64,000 bases of DNA from Lachnoanaerobaculum sp. ICM7 (GCF_000287675.1 NZ_ALJL01000024.1:62001-126000); one strand, 5' to 3'. Shown: positions 24,392-34,139, counted from the stretch's first letter. Notes: generated from the letters alone by a model not told the origin. Numbers and translations: made by a program.

Positions 24392-25624
24392 TTACTTTTT
24401 TTCCCAGATGTACAGAGCATTAGTATCTATGAGCTTATCTACATCAGAATCGCTATAGCCTATTTCTTTCAGTACCTCTCTTCCGTTCTCACCGATAAGT
24501 GGACCTCTCTTATAATCAGGCGCTCCCATCTCTGTAAACTTTACAGGAAGTCTAACCAATCGTCTTGTATTTCCATTTTCATATGTCATATCATAGAAAC
24601 AATTGTTCGCCTCAGCCTGCTTATCATTTCTGATTTCCATCCAGTTTTGTGCTAAAGCAAACGGAATATCAGCCTCTGTAAATACTGTTCTCCAATACTC
24701 CATGTCCTTCTTATTGATAGCTTCCATTACAATATCATATACTTCTGTTCCAAGTTTATTAGCCTGTAAGCTTTGAACCGGGAAATACTTATCACTTTCT
24801 ACCAAATCTTCTCTGCCGATAGCTGCCATAAATTTCTTATAATAAGTATTGTAGTCAGGCATACATGTTTGGATAAATCTTTCATCCTTTGTTCTCCAGG
24901 CTGCATTGAAAGGATTGGCACTTTCTCTTACATCTATAGGATAGTTTTGTGCTATTCCTTCATAGTTCGATGCTTGAATCATCATTCCGAAATTAAATAT
25001 AGCACTTTCAAATAATGATGTTTCAACCTTTTCACCAACTCCCTTAACTTTTGCCTGATAAAGTGCTGCAAGAATTCCTGCAACCAGGTTCATTCCGACA
25101 TTATGGTCTCCAAGTCCCGGTACTACATTCATAGGAACGCTTCCCTTTTGTCTTAGGGAATCAAGGTATCCACCTCTTGCAAAGAATGCTGTAAAGTCAA
25201 ATCCCGGAAGGTCCTTATCAGGTCCGAACTCTCCATATCCTGTACAAATAGCATAAACAAGCTTAGGATATCTCTTCTTAAGTGTTTCATAGTCTAAACC
25301 TGCTCTCTCAAGTGCCTGTACTCTCCAGTTTGTTATAAGTACATCTGCAGTGTCCAGAAGTTTAAAGAATGCTTCCTTTGCCTCAGGGTTTCTCATATCC
25401 AAAGAAATACATCTTTTATTTCCGTTTTCAAGATCCCATGTTGTATTCTCATACATATCAAGAGGTCTGCCCTCACTTGGTGCTGTATATCTTAGCGGAT
25501 CTCCTTTTGCTGATTCAATTTTTATAACATCGGCGCCCAAATCAGCCATAAATCTTCCTGATGTTGAAGCTGCAATAAATGTTGCCAACTCAACTACTTT
25601 CACGCCCTCTAAAGGTTTACTCAT
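24392..25624 (-). CDS. Type III (CaiB/BaiF) CoA-transferase (set A)
   Basis: A 410-residue family III CoA-transferase (GVKVVELATFIAASTSGRFM, DLGADVIKIE, YGEFGPDKDLPGFDFTAF). The catalytic Asp is in PGLGDHNVGMNLVAG. In FldA/HadA systems this enzyme moves CoA from the reduced product to the 2-hydroxy acid, which the dehydratase then dehydrates. It is the last gene of the first set A unit and ends at a strong terminator. Confidence 0.92.
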   Translation of the reverse strand: MSKPLEGVKVVELATFIAASTSGRFMADLGADVIKIESAKGDPLRYTAPSEGRPLDMYENTTWDLENGNKRCISLDMRNPEAKEAFFKLLDTADVLITNWRVQALERAGLDYETLKKRYPKLVYAICTGYGEFGPDKDLPGFDFTAFFARGGYLDSLRQKGSVPMNVVPGLGDHNVGMNLVAGILAALYQAKVKGVGEKVETSLFESAIFNFGMMIQASNYEGIAQNYPIDVRESANPFNAAWRTKDERFIQTCMPDYNTYYKKFMAAIGREDLVESDKYFPVQSLQANKLGTEVYDIVMEAINKKDMEYWRTVFTEADIPFALAQNWMEIRNDKQAEANNCFYDMTYENGNTRRLVRLPVKFTEMGAPDYKRGPLIGENGREVLKEIGYSDSDVDKLIDTNALYIWEKK

Positions 25625-25644
25625 CTTTCTTCTCCCTTTTTAAT

Positions 25645-26799
25645 TTACTCTTCATCAAACTTTGTAACAGCCATATGAATAAGATAAGGTATCATAATTA
25701 CAGGTATTGTAAGATAACCTAAATACTTATATCCAACTGCAACTATCTTGTTTAAACCTAACTGTGCAATAAAGAATGCAAGTAATGTACATACTAATGT
25801 AACAACAATAACATTTACACCCGGTTTATTATTAGGATCAAAATTCTTATCAATAGATGAACAAATTCTGTTGCTCATTCCGGCAATCATATTTACTGCG
25901 GTTGATACAGAACCTAAAACAATAAGTATTGAAATCATAGGTCTTAAGATATCAGGTGCAAATCCTTTATTTACAAGGATAATAAGAGGAATAGATTCCT
26001 TAGCAAAATCAGGTTCATTTATAATAGCTGTAAGCCCAAGAACTGCAAGTAAGCATATAAAACCGTTTACAAAAAATCCGTATACCATTGATGTCCTTGC
26101 CAAATGATGAGAATCAAAAGGTTTAGCATGCTGTACAAGCAAACCTATTGCACCCAACTGGAATGCAGCATATACAATACCCTTTATCAAAGCAGGTCCG
26201 ACAGGTGCAGGATTTGCAATCTCTGCTGAAAGATTTGACATTATGTCTCCCCACTGCATAACAATATTAGGTATATAAACAAGAAATAATCCTGCAACTA
26301 TTAAAACTGAAAGTGTTGATGCCACTTTTCTAACAACATTTGTACCGTAAACAGCAACAATAAAGATAAATAAGCCTGTAAATATTGTTCCGATCCAATG
26401 ATGAATTCCAAAGGACTTTTCCATTGTAGCTACACCGGTTGCAAAAGCTGCTGCAGGTGCTACACAAATGGTTACTATATAAACCAATTCATATAATGTA
26501 CTGAAAACTACAGCCAAAACATCTCCGGCCCTTTTTCCGAACTTATCATTAAATCTATAGAAGCTCTTATTGAAACTTGCATAGTTATATAATTCATGTT
26601 TCTTAGCATATTTAAGTGCATACCACTGATAGAATGCACCGATTGCTTGAGTAAGAATACAGGTTACAAATGCCCATATTCCGAAGTTCAAAAAGAATGC
26701 TCTCAACTGGTTTCCTGATGCAAAACCGCCACCAAACTGAGTTGTAAACCATACGAATGCTACGCCTATCACCACAGGCATTTTGTCCTTATTAATCAT
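25645..26799 (-). CDS. YkvI-family membrane transporter (set A)
   Basis: A 384-residue membrane protein with about ten to eleven helices. The first helix carries FGGGFASGNQ, the broken-helix Gly motif of LeuT-fold (APC superfamily) carriers, as in Bacillus YkvI. Its place between the dehydratase and the CoA-transferase suggests that it imports the substrate (amino acid or aryl/hydroxy acid) or exports the reduced acid. A paralogue closes set B. SD AGGAGG. Confidence 0.82.
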   Translation of the reverse strand: MINKDKMPVVIGVAFVWFTTQFGGGFASGNQLRAFFLNFGIWAFVTCILTQAIGAFYQWYALKYAKKHELYNYASFNKSFYRFNDKFGKRAGDVLAVVFSTLYELVYIVTICVAPAAAFATGVATMEKSFGIHHWIGTIFTGLFIFIVAVYGTNVVRKVASTLSVLIVAGLFLVYIPNIVMQWGDIMSNLSAEIANPAPVGPALIKGIVYAAFQLGAIGLLVQHAKPFDSHHLARTSMVYGFFVNGFICLLAVLGLTAIINEPDFAKESIPLIILVNKGFAPDILRPMISILIVLGSVSTAVNMIAGMSNRICSSIDKNFDPNNKPGVNVIVVTLVCTLLAFFIAQLGLNKIVAVGYKYLGYLTIPVIMIPYLIHMAVTKFDEE

Positions 26800-26809
26800 G
26801 ATGTTCCTC

Positions 26810-27916
26810 CTAAATCAACATATCTGCAAATGTTTGTAACATAGTATTTGCTTGCTGATAATTTTTCATTTGTCTGTCCACTTCTATATTTATATGTGGA
26901 ATACCTGCCTCATCTGCCGCTCTCTTTATTGGCACATAATCAAATTCTTCAGGATCGCAGAATTTAGTCATAAGAACTACTATACCATCTGCTTTTTTCT
27001 TCTTAGCTTCTTCAATTATGAAGCTTACTCTTTTTTTATCTCTGTCATACAGCAGTGAACAATTATCCATTTCTGAAAATTTCTTTGCTAAAGCATATAA
27101 ATCATTTCCATTTGTAATGTCTGTTCTATATTGTCTTGATTCATATGCTATATCATCACCTACTATCTGCAGATTATTACTGTCAAATATATTAAGTAAA
27201 TCCGGTGCATCAGCCAATATACCTGTTGTGTAAACTCTCAGCTTCTTAGAAATCTTTCCTTCTTTTTTAATAAGCTCGATAAATTCCTTAACAAGTTCTG
27301 TATGCTCTTCTTTAAGCATAAACCATGCACTCTTAAACACTGCACTTCTGTCTGCTGCAGATACTTCATAATCTTCTGAAATCTTTGAGAATTCTCTCAT
27401 TACCCTATTATGTTCATTATAGATTTCATATGTTTTTTTGAGTTTACTCTCATCAAACTTTTCACCTGTGATATTCTCCAAGTCATTTATTACTCTCTTA
27501 TACATTTCAACAGTAAAATCAACCGCATAATCGGGTTTTCTGTTTTGTGGGTAAGTCATCGGTATAAACGGAATATCTTTCACTGCATATTTCCAGTTTT
27601 GTCCTAAAGTTTTAAGCGAATCGCAAAGTGACGGAACTACTATTGCACTTACTCCGGAATATTTTCCTTTTATTCCAAGTTCCAATACAGTCTGCATTAT
27701 TGAGCAAATAAATGCAGGATAATATTTCTTTGACTCGTTTATTTCAATATCCGCTCCCCATACTCCCATCGGTACAAATCCAAAAGCATGAATTATCTCC
27801 TCAGGTGTATATACAGGTGCAACAGCTATAACTTTCTTTCCTTCTGAAAGGTATTTGTCGAGCTGTTCCTTTGGAGACACACTAACCTTTTTTAAAGTTT
27901 CTAAACAATGCCACAT
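26810..27916 (-). CDS. 2-hydroxyacyl-CoA dehydratase beta subunit (set A)
   Basis: 368 residues, HgdB/FldC/HadC family: VIAVAPVYTPEEIIHAFGFVPMGVWG, YPAFICSIMQ (C71), PSLCDSLKTLGQNWK (C98), and TKFCDPEEFDY near residue 318. These three cysteines are the expected ligands of its [4Fe-4S] cluster. With the alpha subunit it dehydrates (R)-2-hydroxyacyl-CoA to 2-enoyl-CoA by a ketyl-radical mechanism after one-electron activation. The gene lies 10 bases after the alpha subunit. ATG after GGGGGAGACT. Confidence 0.93.
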   Translation of the reverse strand: MWHCLETLKKVSVSPKEQLDKYLSEGKKVIAVAPVYTPEEIIHAFGFVPMGVWGADIEINESKKYYPAFICSIMQTVLELGIKGKYSGVSAIVVPSLCDSLKTLGQNWKYAVKDIPFIPMTYPQNRKPDYAVDFTVEMYKRVINDLENITGEKFDESKLKKTYEIYNEHNRVMREFSKISEDYEVSAADRSAVFKSAWFMLKEEHTELVKEFIELIKKEGKISKKLRVYTTGILADAPDLLNIFDSNNLQIVGDDIAYESRQYRTDITNGNDLYALAKKFSEMDNCSLLYDRDKKRVSFIIEEAKKKKADGIVVLMTKFCDPEEFDYVPIKRAADEAGIPHINIEVDRQMKNYQQANTMLQTFADMLI

Positions 27917-27926
27917 AGTCTCCCCC

Positions 27927-29156
27927 TTAAATTTCCTTATTTACTTCCATAATTTCTGTCAAACCTTGAACTCTTGTATCATATTGAGCCTCGGAGAAGT
28001 TTCTTGGATCAGCCTGATCTCCGTCAAAACTTACAACAGGAATTCCACACTCCTCACCGATTTGTCTGCTCATCTCAGACATAAATCCCGACCAAAGTTT
28101 ACAAGATCTGTTTGTATGTACAAGAAGTCCTTCAACACTGTTATCTTTACAAAGCTTTGTTCTCTTATCTCTTGCATGTTCTATATTCATACAGTTAGGA
28201 ACATTTGCATATGCCCTGCACATTCCATCAAAGTCATCATAAATAAATCCGAAAGCATCAGCATATATAGTTGTAACCATATTTATTCCACGACTCTTAA
28301 GTCCGGTAGCTGTAGCACGAAGCCATGGCCAACATGCTATACCTTCAAACATAATTCTGTATTTTTCTTCACCCTTAAATGTAGACTCACCTTTTTCATG
28401 ATTTTCTTTATACTCTTTAAGCAAAGTCTCCATTGCCTCCGCCGCTTCAAGCTTTCCTCTGGCTGTAACCATAACAGCCATATGATTTAATAAATCAAAT
28501 CCGTTAAACGGTGAAGGTGAGTATTTAGCTGTAGCAGTTGCCTCAAGCCATGCTCTGGAGCTTCTTCCTGATATTTTTCTTACTTCTTCGTATCTTTCAT
28601 TGCTCCACTTTTTACCTGTAATCTCCTCTAATTGATGTATTGCATCCCAGAATTGATTTCTGATATAAGCTGTCATTGCCTCTGAAACTTCATAATCAGG
28701 GTTAAAAGGAATATCTATCATAATCATAGGAATATTCAATTCTTTAGCAATGTTCTCATACCATTTAATCATACAGTTACATATATTATTACAACATAGA
28801 ACGAAATCCGGTTGTGGCATATCTTGTTCCGGTGCTTCCTTAAGCTTCATATATGCAAGAGATATTCTGGCATATGCACATATATCATTAGAATATCCGT
28901 CGCCTTCACTCTCACTACACATTCGTTCTCCACCACCTCTGGCTGCAATTCCGGCTGCCTGATTTTCAGGATAACATACATATAATCCTAATGTTTCAGG
29001 AATCTCTACCGGAAAGTTACTTGCGCACCATCCTACCAATTCGCCTCGCTTTTTAGCCTCTACGCAGTCACTGTATGCCTTTGCTGCTATCTTACCCAAT
29101 CTGGCTTTTGCACTGTTTGGATCTATAGTAGGCTTTTGTTTTTTAGCTTCTTCCAC
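27927..29156 (-). CDS. 2-hydroxyacyl-CoA dehydratase alpha subunit (set A)
   Basis: 409 residues, HgdA/FldB/HadB family: VGWCASNFPVEIPETLGLYVCYPENQAAG, DICAYAR (C93), LCCNNICNCMIKWYE (C121-C128), and TNRSCKLWSGF (C352). The cysteines fit the cluster ligands of the family. The C-terminus SFDGDQADPRNFSEAQYDTR is also characteristic. It starts with GTG, preceded by AGGAGGAAACCA. The closest described systems act on phenyllactyl-, indolelactyl-, 2-hydroxyisocaproyl- or lactoyl-CoA; which of these applies is unknown. Confidence 0.94.
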   Translation of the reverse strand: MEEAKKQKPTIDPNSAKARLGKIAAKAYSDCVEAKKRGELVGWCASNFPVEIPETLGLYVCYPENQAAGIAARGGGERMCSESEGDGYSNDICAYARISLAYMKLKEAPEQDMPQPDFVLCCNNICNCMIKWYENIAKELNIPMIMIDIPFNPDYEVSEAMTAYIRNQFWDAIHQLEEITGKKWSNERYEEVRKISGRSSRAWLEATATAKYSPSPFNGFDLLNHMAVMVTARGKLEAAEAMETLLKEYKENHEKGESTFKGEEKYRIMFEGIACWPWLRATATGLKSRGINMVTTIYADAFGFIYDDFDGMCRAYANVPNCMNIEHARDKRTKLCKDNSVEGLLVHTNRSCKLWSGFMSEMSRQIGEECGIPVVSFDGDQADPRNFSEAQYDTRVQGLTEIMEVNKEI

Positions 29157-29186
29157 TGGTTTCCTCCTACTTTTTAAAATAAAAAT

Positions 29187-29957
29187 TTATGACTTTTTAA
29201 AGCCGTATATTGCGGCTCCAAGTGCTCCCATAAGTTGAGCGTTCTTACTAAACACTATATCTACACCAAGTTCTTTACTCATAGCATTTCTAACACCTGA
29301 GTTTTTAGCTACACCACCACTCATACATACTTCTTCAACTATTCCGACTCTCTTAGCTAAAGCTGCAACTCTTATCGCAACAGATTTACATATTCCGGCT
29401 ACCAAGTCCGGTATATTCCTTCCTGTAGCAAGCTGAGATATAACCTCCGACTCCGCAAAAACTGTACATGTACTTGATATATTTGCAGGATTATCAGATT
29501 TTAACGCCTCAATCTCCAACTCGTCTATTTGGAGATTAAGAATATTAGCCATCACATCAAGAAATCTTCCTGTTCCTGCAGCGCATTTATCATTCATAAC
29601 AAAATTTGTCATTTTACCGTTAGCTGCAAGTGATATTACTTTCGCATCCTGTCCACCGATATCTATTACCGTTCTGACATTAGGAAACTCTTTATGTACT
29701 CCAAGTGCGTGGCACGTCAACTCACTGACTTTGTAATCAGCCAAATCGTAGTTCATTCTTCCATAACCTGTAGCAACTACCGACTTAATATCTTTTAATT
29801 CCAACTTTGAAGAGTTTAGTACATTTTTTACAGCTTCTTCTACACCGGCTGTTCCCACAGTTGCTACAACTATTGAAGAAGCTACTATGTTTTCTCCATC
29901 CTCCAATATTACAGCCTTTGAAGTAGTTGATCCGATATCAACACCTAATGTGTACAT
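29187..29957 (-). CDS. 2-hydroxyacyl-CoA dehydratase activator, ATP-dependent (set A)
   Basis: A 256-residue ASKHA-fold activase (archerase) of the HgdC/FldI/HadI type. MYTLGVDIGSTTSKAVI is the nucleotide site. C125 ([12 protein letters not shown]) and C164 ([10 protein letters not shown]) hold the single [4Fe-4S] cluster shared by the homodimer. ATP hydrolysis drives a low-potential electron into the dehydratase. I set the start at the ATG at 29957, with AAGGAG upstream; the longer frame begins inside the promoter/operator. First gene of the first set A unit. Confidence 0.94.
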   Translation of the reverse strand: MYTLGVDIGSTTSKAVILEDGENIVASSIVVATVGTAGVEEAVKNVLNSSKLELKDIKSVVATGYGRMNYDLADYKVSELTCHALGVHKEFPNVRTVIDIGGQDAKVISLAANGKMTNFVMNDKCAAGTGRFLDVMANILNLQIDELEIEALKSDNPANISSTCTVFAESEVISQLATGRNIPDLVAGICKSVAIRVAALAKRVGIVEEVCMSGGVAKNSGVRNAMSKELGVDIVFSKNAQLMGALGAAIYGFKKS

Positions 29958-29981
29958 AAATTTCTCCTTTATATCTTGTCT

Positions 29982-29995
29982 ACTAGTATACAAGT
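29982..29995 (-). promoter_or_regulatory. Operator copy before the set A activator gene
   Basis: ACTAGTATACAAGT on the plus strand, one mismatch from the perfect palindrome at 24335-24348. On the minus strand it contains TATACT, a possible -10, so a bound repressor would block the promoter. Confidence 0.65.
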
Positions 29996-30275
29996 AATCC
30001 CAAAAATAAATGTGTTAATAATATAACTAACATCTATGTTATAATATTATCAATTCTTAATATTTTTGTAAATATGCATTTTTACCATATTTACATGTAT
30101 TTTTTTATTTATTTTTTTATCTATTTATTATTTTATATCATTTTTTGTATATTTAGTATATTATTATAATTTCTCGCCATAATATTGCACTATAATATTA
30201 ATGCACTTCAGATCCATGTAGTAAACTTTACCATATTGATAAAGATTGCAAAACTTAAGCTTTATTTTGCGTTTT
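29996..30275. other. AT-rich intergenic region between GntR gene and set A
   Basis: About 280 bases, very AT-rich, with TTGATA and TATAAC/TTATAT elements on the minus strand but no single convincing promoter beyond the operator-overlapping TATACT. No clear terminator for the GntR gene is visible, so read-through into set A is possible. Confidence 0.5.
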
Positions 30276-30962
30276 TTATGATATAAAATATTTGGGATAT
30301 TGCTTTATTGCACTTTCATATATATCTGTAATTGTTTCTAAGTGTGCAGCCATGCACTCTTGTGCTTTATAAAGGTCATTACTCTTTATCCCTTTTACTA
30401 TATTCTTATGTTCCTCTACAAGCTCATGTATACGATTTGCAAACTTAACATCAAAGTTTCTCCACCTGGAAATGTGAAGCATAATATCACTCAGAATTAC
30501 AACTAACGCGTATCTGTTCACACTGTCTATCATAGTTTTATGAAATTCGCTATCAAGTATTCCAAATCTACGCGAATATGTCTTCTCATCTATATACTTC
30601 TCTTCTTCTTCAATATTCTTCTCAAGCTTTTTTACCAATTCCAGTCTCGCAGACTCATCCAACTTGGTAAACATCTCATATATAACTTCTTTTTCTACCG
30701 CTGTTCTAAGCATTAACAGATCTGATATATAATTTAAATCAATTTGTGTTACATAGGTACCTCTCTGAGGTCTTACTTCTACAAATTTCAGCTGTGCCAA
30801 TTTTGTAAATGCATTTCTTATTATAGATCGTGATACACCATAATCTATGCACATTTGATTTTCACTTATAAGTTGTCCCGGTTCAAGCTCAAGCCTTATA
30901 ATCCTTTTTAAAATACTCTTGTAAACTTCTTCGGCAGTATACACCTTTTTCTCTTCTGTCAT
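30276..30962 (-). CDS. GntR-family regulator, FCD (FadR) subfamily
   Basis: 228 residues. A winged helix spans 10-75 (EPGQLISENQMCIDYGVSRSIIRNAFTKL, PQRGTYVT). An all-helical FCD domain (80-220) has metal-binding-type histidines in DSEFHKTM, LSDIMLHIS, EEHKNIVKG and AAHLETI. It sits between the two fermentation sets on the same strand. FCD proteins usually sense carboxylic or amino acids, so it is the obvious candidate regulator of both sets, binding the TTGTATACAA palindromes. A perfect TAGTA-AATTA-TACTA dyad (31011-31025) overlaps its own -10 (31017-31022) and may serve autoregulation. Confidence 0.9.
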   Translation of the reverse strand: MTEEKKVYTAEEVYKSILKRIIRLELEPGQLISENQMCIDYGVSRSIIRNAFTKLAQLKFVEVRPQRGTYVTQIDLNYISDLLMLRTAVEKEVIYEMFTKLDESARLELVKKLEKNIEEEEKYIDEKTYSRRFGILDSEFHKTMIDSVNRYALVVILSDIMLHISRWRNFDVKFANRIHELVEEHKNIVKGIKSNDLYKAQECMAAHLETITDIYESAIKQYPKYFIS

Positions 30963-31045
30963 TTTATTTATCCTTTAAAACCATTTATTAAACTGATTTA
31001 TTATGTTTCTTAGTAAATTATACTACAAAAGTTGATTTTTTTCTC

Positions 31046-31078
31046 AAAAAAGATCAGGTATGTTTCCATACCCGATCT
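31046..31078 (-). terminator. Terminator of set B
   Basis: On the minus strand AGATCGGGTATG-GAAA-CATACCTGATCT (the one imperfect pair is G-U in this orientation) followed by TTTTTT. It separates set B from the GntR gene. Confidence 0.9.
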
Positions 31079-31098
31079 ACATCTGATTCACCTTATTT

Positions 31099-32241
31099 TT
31101 ATTCTACTTCAGGGTGTTCCTTTTTAAACTTCGCGTTCTTTATAGGAGCCACAACTGCCAAAGGTATTACAAGCAAGAATACACAAACTCTACCAATCCA
31201 ACCATAACCTACAGCTATAAGCTTTGTAAGTCCTGCAAATGACAACAATGTAGCTATCACAATTGAAATGAGTGATATAATTATTCTTCTTTGCTCGATA
31301 TTTAATGATTTAAATCCAACTTTCTCAAATCTTGTTACAAGTCCAAATACTACTCCTACACCTGTTGATACAAATGCACAGAACAATATAACTGAATATG
31401 CATATAACAAAATTGGTGCATTTAAAAATTTAGCTATATTGAAAATCGGAAGACTCATACCATCTTCAAGTTGTGTGAGCGCATTCATATTTCCCAGTAT
31501 CATTATGGCACAAAGTGCTGTCATAAGACCGTTTATAACAGTTCCAATTATAGCAAATCCCATACATTTTTTTGTTGTATCAAGAAGTTGAGATGTACTG
31601 ATAATAGATGCAACTACCAAACTCTGAAATCCGGCGTACAACAATCCGTTCCATATTGCAGTTCCTAAAGATCCTTCTACATGCTTTGTTGCAGCAACTT
31701 CACTTATGCCTGCCTGTCCAAGTGACAATCCCGGAATCAATAGTGCAATAAGGCAAACCAAAATCATAATTGTTATAATTGTAGATGCCTTTCTAACAAG
31801 TCCTGCTCCGAATATAGTCAGAACAAAGAATATCGCTCCTGTTATTATACAACCGATGTAAAAGTTCAATCCCCAAAGGCTTGCAAACAACTTTCCTCCA
31901 CCTGCAATTGCAATACCGGCACCTACTACAACCAATACGAAGAAAGCAATATCAAAAAACAATTTACCTGCAGATGAAAATGGAGCATATAAATGATGTG
32001 CCAATTCATCATAACGGAAAGCTTTGTGATTCTTAGCCATTACTGCACCATTATAATAGCACCATCCCAAAAGTATTATTACCAATGCAGGCATAAACAG
32101 GGCGGTAAATCTATACTTTACAAAATACTGTACAGTTTGATTACCTGTTGCAAATCCACCACCTACATGTGTGCCAAACCAAACCGCTGCAACTGAAAAC
32201 ATTGCCCCTAAAGCTGATTTTTGAGAAGTATTCTTATCCAT
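31099..32241 (-). CDS. YkvI-family membrane transporter (set B)
   Basis: A 380-residue membrane carrier related to the set A transporter, with HVGGGFATGNQTVQYF in the first helix and about ten further helices. It is the last gene of the set B operon, 11 bases after etfA, and probably moves the substrate or product of the pathway. The conserved Gly-rich broken helix places it in the LeuT-fold APC superfamily; the transported compound is unknown. SD AAGGAGG. Confidence 0.82.
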   Translation of the reverse strand: MDKNTSQKSALGAMFSVAAVWFGTHVGGGFATGNQTVQYFVKYRFTALFMPALVIILLGWCYYNGAVMAKNHKAFRYDELAHHLYAPFSSAGKLFFDIAFFVLVVVGAGIAIAGGGKLFASLWGLNFYIGCIITGAIFFVLTIFGAGLVRKASTIITIMILVCLIALLIPGLSLGQAGISEVAATKHVEGSLGTAIWNGLLYAGFQSLVVASIISTSQLLDTTKKCMGFAIIGTVINGLMTALCAIMILGNMNALTQLEDGMSLPIFNIAKFLNAPILLYAYSVILFCAFVSTGVGVVFGLVTRFEKVGFKSLNIEQRRIIISLISIVIATLLSFAGLTKLIAVGYGWIGRVCVFLLVIPLAVVAPIKNAKFKKEHPEVE

Positions 32242-32252
32242 ATACTTCCTCC

Positions 32253-33290
32253 TTAACCTTTATTAAATAATTCTTCTAAACGAGCACCATCTTTTAAAAG
32301 CTCTATTAGTTGTGGGACTACTTCATATATATCTCCTACAATACCATAATCAGCTACATCAAATATAGGTGCGTTGGGATTTGTATTAATAGCAACAATA
32401 ATTCCCGAATCCTGCATACCGGCCAAATGCTGTATAGCACCTGAAATACCACATGCAATATACACTTTTGGACGTACAGTTGTTCCTGTTTGCCCAACTT
32501 GTCTTGATCTGTCAATCCATCCTGCGTCAACTGTAGCTCTTGAAGCACCTATAGTGCCTCCCAAGATATCTGCAAGCTCCTTTAATAGTTTAAAACCGTC
32601 CGCATTCTTGATTCCCATTCCACCTGATACTATAATATCCGCATCAGTTAAAGGAATCATATCCTTTTTAATTTTTATTATATCTAATACTTCTGTTCTT
32701 ATATCGTCCTCGGATAAATCAACCTTTACGTCAATGATATCTCCTGTTTTTGATGTATCTTTTATAGCCTTATCCATAACTCCCGGACGAACTGTACACA
32801 TTTGAGGTCTTGTTTCAGGGCAGATAATAGTTGCCATCAAATTACCGCCAAATGCAGGTCTTGTCTGCAAAAGCTTTCCATCTTCCTCATCTATTTTAAG
32901 CTTTGTACAATCTGCAGTAAGTCCTGTGTTAAGTTTTGAAGCAATTCTTGGTGCCAAATCTCTACCTATATGGGTGGCTCCAATAAGAATTATCTCAGGC
33001 TTATACTCTTCTACTGCCTTTTCCAACACCTTTGCATAACCGTCTGTAGTATAATTGTGTAATAACTTATTATTTACATAATATACCTTATCAGCACCGT
33101 GTTGTATAAGCTCAGGTATCAAATCATCAACATTATCTCCTGCAAGAAATGCACATAGCTCAACGCCAATCTTACTTGCGAGTTTCTTTCCTTCTCCCAA
33201 AAGTTCAATAACTACAGGTGTAAGTACTCCCTGACGTTGTTCGGCAAATACCCACACTCCTTTAAATGATTTTATATCTCTGTTATCCAT
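32253..33290 (-). CDS. etfA: Electron transfer flavoprotein alpha subunit (set B)
   Basis: A 345-residue EtfA without the ferredoxin domain of its set A paralogue; otherwise the two align throughout ([60 protein letters not shown]). It accepts electrons with EtfB and serves the dehydrogenase encoded upstream. It lies 12 bases after etfB. SD AGGAGG. Confidence 0.94.
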   Translation of the reverse strand: MDNRDIKSFKGVWVFAEQRQGVLTPVVIELLGEGKKLASKIGVELCAFLAGDNVDDLIPELIQHGADKVYYVNNKLLHNYTTDGYAKVLEKAVEEYKPEIILIGATHIGRDLAPRIASKLNTGLTADCTKLKIDEEDGKLLQTRPAFGGNLMATIICPETRPQMCTVRPGVMDKAIKDTSKTGDIIDVKVDLSEDDIRTEVLDIIKIKKDMIPLTDADIIVSGGMGIKNADGFKLLKELADILGGTIGASRATVDAGWIDRSRQVGQTGTTVRPKVYIACGISGAIQHLAGMQDSGIIVAINTNPNAPIFDVADYGIVGDIYEVVPQLIELLKDGARLEELFNKG

Positions 33291-33302
33291 GCTTTCCTCC
33301 TA

Positions 33303-34091
33303 TCAGATAATGTGATTATGTTTAAACTTGATAGCCAATTGTTCAACCATATCTTTTACGCTTCCTTCAAGCATAACAGAATTTCCCTTAGCCGGTGGAG
33401 TAAAGGATTTATATACTCTTGTAGGAGATGCCTTAAGACCTACATCTGTTGGTGATACGTCCAAATCATCAATATTCCAACGTGTTATATCCATCTTCAT
33501 AGCTTCGAATATTCTATCAACGCTCATGTATCTTGGACTGTTTAATTCTTTAACAGCAGTCAACATAGCCGGTGACTTTACCTTTATTACTTCATATCCA
33601 TCTTCCAGCTGTCTTTGTACTGTCACAGTGTTATCATCATTTAATACAATATCCTGCACATATGTTATCTGTGGAATTCCAAGTTTTTCTGCTGTTTGTG
33701 GTCCTACTTGAGCTGTATCTCCATCTATTGCCTGTCTTCCACCAAATATAAAATCATAATCTTTCAATTTGCGACATGCTGATGCCAATGCATTTGATGT
33801 AGCCCATGTATCTGATCCGCCGAACGCTCTGTCTGAAATCAAATATGCTTCATCCGCACCCATAGCCAAGCACTCTCTAAGCATGTTTTCAGCCTGTGGC
33901 GGTCCCATAGAAATGACACTTACTATTGTATCAGGTAACTTATCTTTTATTGTTAACGCTGCCTCCAAGGCATTTGCATCATCCGGGTTTAAAATACTAG
34001 GTACACCATCTCTTATAAGCGTATTTGTTTTAGGATCTATACGCACTTCTGTAGTATCAGGTACCTGTTTTGCACATACTATAATTCTCAA
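33303..34091 (-). CDS. etfB: Electron transfer flavoprotein beta subunit (set B)
   Basis: A 262-residue EtfB ([59 protein letters not shown]). It begins with TTG at 34089-34091, placed 7 bases after GGAGG; the protein then starts exactly like its set A paralogue. It forms a complex with the following EtfA. Confidence 0.94.
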   Translation of the reverse strand: MRIIVCAKQVPDTTEVRIDPKTNTLIRDGVPSILNPDDANALEAALTIKDKLPDTIVSVISMGPPQAENMLRECLAMGADEAYLISDRAFGGSDTWATSNALASACRKLKDYDFIFGGRQAIDGDTAQVGPQTAEKLGIPQITYVQDIVLNDDNTVTVQRQLEDGYEVIKVKSPAMLTAVKELNSPRYMSVDRIFEAMKMDITRWNIDDLDVSPTDVGLKASPTRVYKSFTPPAKGNSVMLEGSVKDMVEQLAIKFKHNHII

Positions 34092-34139
34092 AATAAATCC
34101 TCCATGTTAATTAAAATAAACTATAAGCTTGTTATTTTA

